NCBI GenBank assembly: GCA_038043045.1
Contig: JBBTCX010000212.1
Location: 1-17,117 of the forward strand
Source: JBBTCX01 sp038043045
GTDB taxonomy: Bacteria > Planctomycetota > Phycisphaerae > UBA1845
Direction of reading: 5' to 3'
DNA length: 17,117 nucleotides
The notes beneath the pieces are model-generated. The model worked only from the letters and a program-made list of their open reading frames with translations. It was not told the origin of the DNA and made no database searches. Made by a program: the position numbers and the translations under genes. Shown here one piece after another: positions 15,054-17,117 of this stretch; the stretch's first letter is position 1; every line of letters starts with the position of its first letter.

Positions 15054-15803
15054 ATGTCGCCGGTCATACGCGCGGAATCACTCACCATTCGTTACGGCAG
15101 CTTTGAGGCGGTCCGGCGGGTTACACTGGACATTTCGGAACGCGAAGTCACCGCAATTATCGGACCATCTGGTTGCGGGAAGAGCACCTTGCTGCGCGCG
15201 ATCAATCGCATGAATGACTTGGTGGTCGGGGCATCGGTTGAAGGGAAGCTCTTATATCGCGGAAAGGACATTTATGGCCCGCAATGTGATCCGGTAGACC
15301 TTCGGAGAAAAATAGGGATGGTTTTTCAGAAACCGAACCCCTTTCCCAAGTCCATTTACAAGAATGTGGCTTGGGGGGCGTCGATCAATGGGTATCGCGG
15401 AAACCTTTTTGACTTGGTGGAGCGATCGCTGCGGCAGGCGGCGTTGTGGGAGGAAGTGAAAGACAAACTTCACCAAAATGCGCTGAACCTTTCCGGCGGA
15501 CAGCAGCAGCGCCTTTGCATCGCCCGGGCCATTGCCTTGGAACCCGAAGTGTTGCTCATGGACGAACCCTGTTCCGCGCTTGATCCGATAGCTACGGCAA
15601 GAATTGAAAACTTGATCGACGAGCTTCGGGCCCGCTATACGCTCATTCTGGTCACGCACAACATGCAGCAAGCCGCCCGTGTTTCACAACAAACGGCCTT
15701 CATGTATATGGGGGAACTGATCGAAATGGATGCCACCGACACGATTTTTACTCGGCCTAGCAAGCCCAAGACCCAAGATTACATCACCGGACGATTCGGA
15801 TAA
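15054..15803 (+). CDS. pstB: Phosphate ABC transporter ATP-binding protein PstB
   Basis: A 249-residue ATPase that drives phosphate import through PstC/PstA. Walker A is GPSGCGKST (37-45), followed by LLRAINRMNDL. The PstB-specific Q-loop is MVFQKPNPFPKSIYKNVAWG. The signature is LSGGQQQRLCIARAIALEP, Walker B is VLLMDEPCSALDP and the switch is VTHNMQQAARVS. I chose ATG 15054 because it gives the usual family length and has GAGG 6 nt upstream. The frame is open from a GTG at 14913, which would add 47 residues and overlap pstA by 31 nt; that extension looks low in conserved character, so I treat 14944-15053 as a spacer. phoU starts 4 nt after the stop. Confidence 0.96.
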   Translation: MSPVIRAESLTIRYGSFEAVRRVTLDISEREVTAIIGPSGCGKSTLLRAINRMNDLVVGASVEGKLLYRGKDIYGPQCDPVDLRRKIGMVFQKPNPFPKSIYKNVAWGASINGYRGNLFDLVERSLRQAALWEEVKDKLHQNALNLSGGQQQRLCIARAIALEPEVLLMDEPCSALDPIATARIENLIDELRARYTLILVTHNMQQAARVSQQTAFMYMGELIEMDATDTIFTRPSKPKTQDYITGRFG

Positions 15804-15807
15804 GTTT

Positions 15808-16482
15808 ATGACGACCCACTTTGTGAATTTATTGGATGAATTGCGACGACGATCGCTTCGAATGGCCGGGCTCGTGGAGGATATGCTCCAGGAAGCGTGC
15901 GACGCCATTTTCGCGGGAGACGAAGCCCTAGCGACTCGAGTTGTGGCTCGGGATCAGGATGTGGACACCGCGGAGGTTCAAGTGGAATCCGAGGTCATTC
16001 GGTTGCTTGCTCTGTATCAACCGGTGGGATCGGATTTGCGGCTACTTTGCACCATTCTCAAGGTGAATAACGACCTGGAACGTGTGGCCGATTGCACCGT
16101 CAATATCGGTGAGCGCGTTCGTCACCTAAGCCGAGCGGTCGGCGTTCCCAAGAACCAGTACCTCAAGCAACTAGCGACCCTATCACGCCAGGTCTTGCGC
16201 GATTCGGTCCAAGCCTATGCATCCGAGAATTCCGAGGATGCGTCAAGAGTCTTGAGCATGGACGACGCCGTCGATGCCTTGTATGGTCAGTTCGTCAAGG
16301 ACTTGGTTTCGCAAACTCCCACAACGCCCGATGAGATGGCTTCGCAATTGGACGTTCTCTCCATTGCCAAAAACCTGGAGCGAATCGCGGACCATGCCAC
16401 CAACGTGGCCGAAGACGTGATATTTCTTTCGACGGGAAAAATAGTTCGACACCAAGCCAGTTTTCGGGGGAAAGGGCCATGA
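15808..16482 (+). CDS. phoU: Phosphate transport/signalling regulator PhoU
   Basis: A 224-residue cytoplasmic protein that links the Pst transporter to the phosphate sensor kinase and restrains uptake when phosphate is plentiful. It has the expected two homologous three-helix halves. Each carries a metal-binding helix, NNDLERVADCTVNIGERV (first half) and AKNLERIADHATNVAEDV (second half), with the ExxxD pattern. LYQPVGSDLRLL is the conserved turn between helices. The ATG at 15808 follows the pstB stop by 4 nt; the frame runs further upstream only inside pstB. The second-half helix ends FLSTGKIVRH, a common PhoU ending. No phoR or phoB is in the window. Confidence 0.95.
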   Translation: MTTHFVNLLDELRRRSLRMAGLVEDMLQEACDAIFAGDEALATRVVARDQDVDTAEVQVESEVIRLLALYQPVGSDLRLLCTILKVNNDLERVADCTVNIGERVRHLSRAVGVPKNQYLKQLATLSRQVLRDSVQAYASENSEDASRVLSMDDAVDALYGQFVKDLVSQTPTTPDEMASQLDVLSIAKNLERIADHATNVAEDVIFLSTGKIVRHQASFRGKGP

Positions 16483-16580
16483 GATTGAATTCTTGCGTTT
16501 CCGCCATTGAGGTCGTGGCCGACTCCATTGTGAATGAATAGACCGTCCTGTTGCGAAGGAATTGAAACACAAAGGATTCA

Positions 16581-17102
16581 ATGATGCCACTTTGGCCTTG
16601 GATGGAACGAACGTTCAGCTTTGACTTTCCAGTCACGAAGTTTCCCGATCTTCTGGAACGGGTGCGAGGTACACCGGCTCGAGTAGAAGAAATGGTTCGC
16701 GGGGTGCCCTCGTCGAACCTAACGCGTCGCCAGAATAACCAAGGCTGGTCCATTCAAGAAAACATTGGGCATTTGCTTGACCTGGGTTATCTGCCCATGC
16801 AACGCCTCGACGAAATCCTTGCAGGTAACCCAATACTCGTGGCTGCGGACATGTCGAATCGGAAGACCCACGAAGCCGACCACAATCAAAAAAAGATCGA
16901 AACGTTGCTTTCCACATTTCGCCGCGATCGCGCCGAATTGGTGGCGAGATTCGAATCCCTACCTCAATCCGATTGGGGGAAATCCTCGCATCACCCCCGA
17001 CTTAAGAAACCGATGCGCGTCGTCGACATCGCTTATTTTGATTCCGAACACGACGACTACCATGTGGCTCGGATGCGAGAGTCGCTCAAGGCGTTTGCTT
17101 GA
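16581..17102 (+). CDS. DinB-superfamily (four-helix, metal-binding) protein
   Basis: A 173-residue protein of the DinB/YfiT-like fold. WSIQENIGHLLDL (56-68), SNRKTHEADHN (92-102), HPRLKKPMRVVDIAYF (138-153) and EHDDYHVARM (156-165) match the family. His64, His157 and His161 are placed to form its usual metal-binding triad. Some members are bacillithiol or mycothiol S-transferases; most have no known substrate, and none can be assigned here. Two adjacent ATG codons at 16581 and 16584 follow AAAGGA (4 and 7 nt spacing), so either may be used. It follows phoU after about 98 nt on the same strand, more likely a separate gene than a member of the pst operon. Confidence 0.85.
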   Translation: MMPLWPWMERTFSFDFPVTKFPDLLERVRGTPARVEEMVRGVPSSNLTRRQNNQGWSIQENIGHLLDLGYLPMQRLDEILAGNPILVAADMSNRKTHEADHNQKKIETLLSTFRRDRAELVARFESLPQSDWGKSSHHPRLKKPMRVVDIAYFDSEHDDYHVARMRESLKAFA

Positions 17103-17117
17103 TCGTTATCGGGCCGA

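Noticed and set aside
1..17117. CRISPR array, rRNA, or riboswitch
   Set aside because: No regularly spaced direct repeats, no rRNA-like sequence and no recognised riboswitch core were seen on either strand.

Overview
The window looks like chromosomal DNA from a Planctomycetota bacterium, probably of the Phycisphaerae type. GC content appears moderately high by eye (not counted). The main evidence is a pair of secreted proteins in a style common in that phylum: an 'AFTYQGRL…ARWLEIAV…TPRQELKPAPY' protein ending in an S74 chaperone domain, and a small protein with a GGTIGQADAG/TGGFW motif plus two dockerin-like 'DVDDLI' segments. The integrase relic is also of a planctomycete type. This is motif recognition; no database search was possible.

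Layout. (1) 1-1550 is a gene-poor scar. It holds a strong nested hairpin, the 3' half of a tRNA-Phe without a recognisable 5' half, and the decayed C-terminus of a tyrosine recombinase, which together suggest an old integration site. (2) 1555-3524 (minus) is a two-gene unit for secreted proteins, overlapping by ATGA. (3) 3737-5377 holds divergent genes for the DNA glycosylase Fpg/MutM (minus) and a family-16-type methyltransferase (plus). (4) 5378-6350 is a second scar. Two TTTGTCGCAC repeats exactly 20 bp apart precede a frameshifted fragment resembling the Mu-like head protein gpT. (5) 6446-12823 is a minus-strand gene string: PilT ATPase, a membrane-anchored GspE-like protein with a ruined P-loop, a CvpA-like membrane protein with a large soluble domain, MoaC, and (after a 172-nt gap) a polyprenyl diphosphate synthase. 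(6) 13169-16482 (plus) is the phosphate-uptake operon pstC-pstA-pstB-phoU with overlapping or nearly touching genes and no pstS. (7) 16581-17102 (plus) is a DinB-fold protein.

How the genes work together. PstC and PstA form the permease, PstB powers it and PhoU provides feedback; the substrate-binding protein must be encoded elsewhere. PilT, the GspE-like protein and the CvpA-like protein are packed with gaps of about 20 nt and may form one envelope-associated assembly, though this is inferred from gene order. MoaC (molybdenum cofactor) and the prenyl synthase (quinone or lipid side chains) are metabolic genes on the same strand. No CRISPR array, rRNA gene, intact tRNA or intact mobile element was found. 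The features most worth following up are the pseudo-ATPase cassette and the two mobile-element scars.
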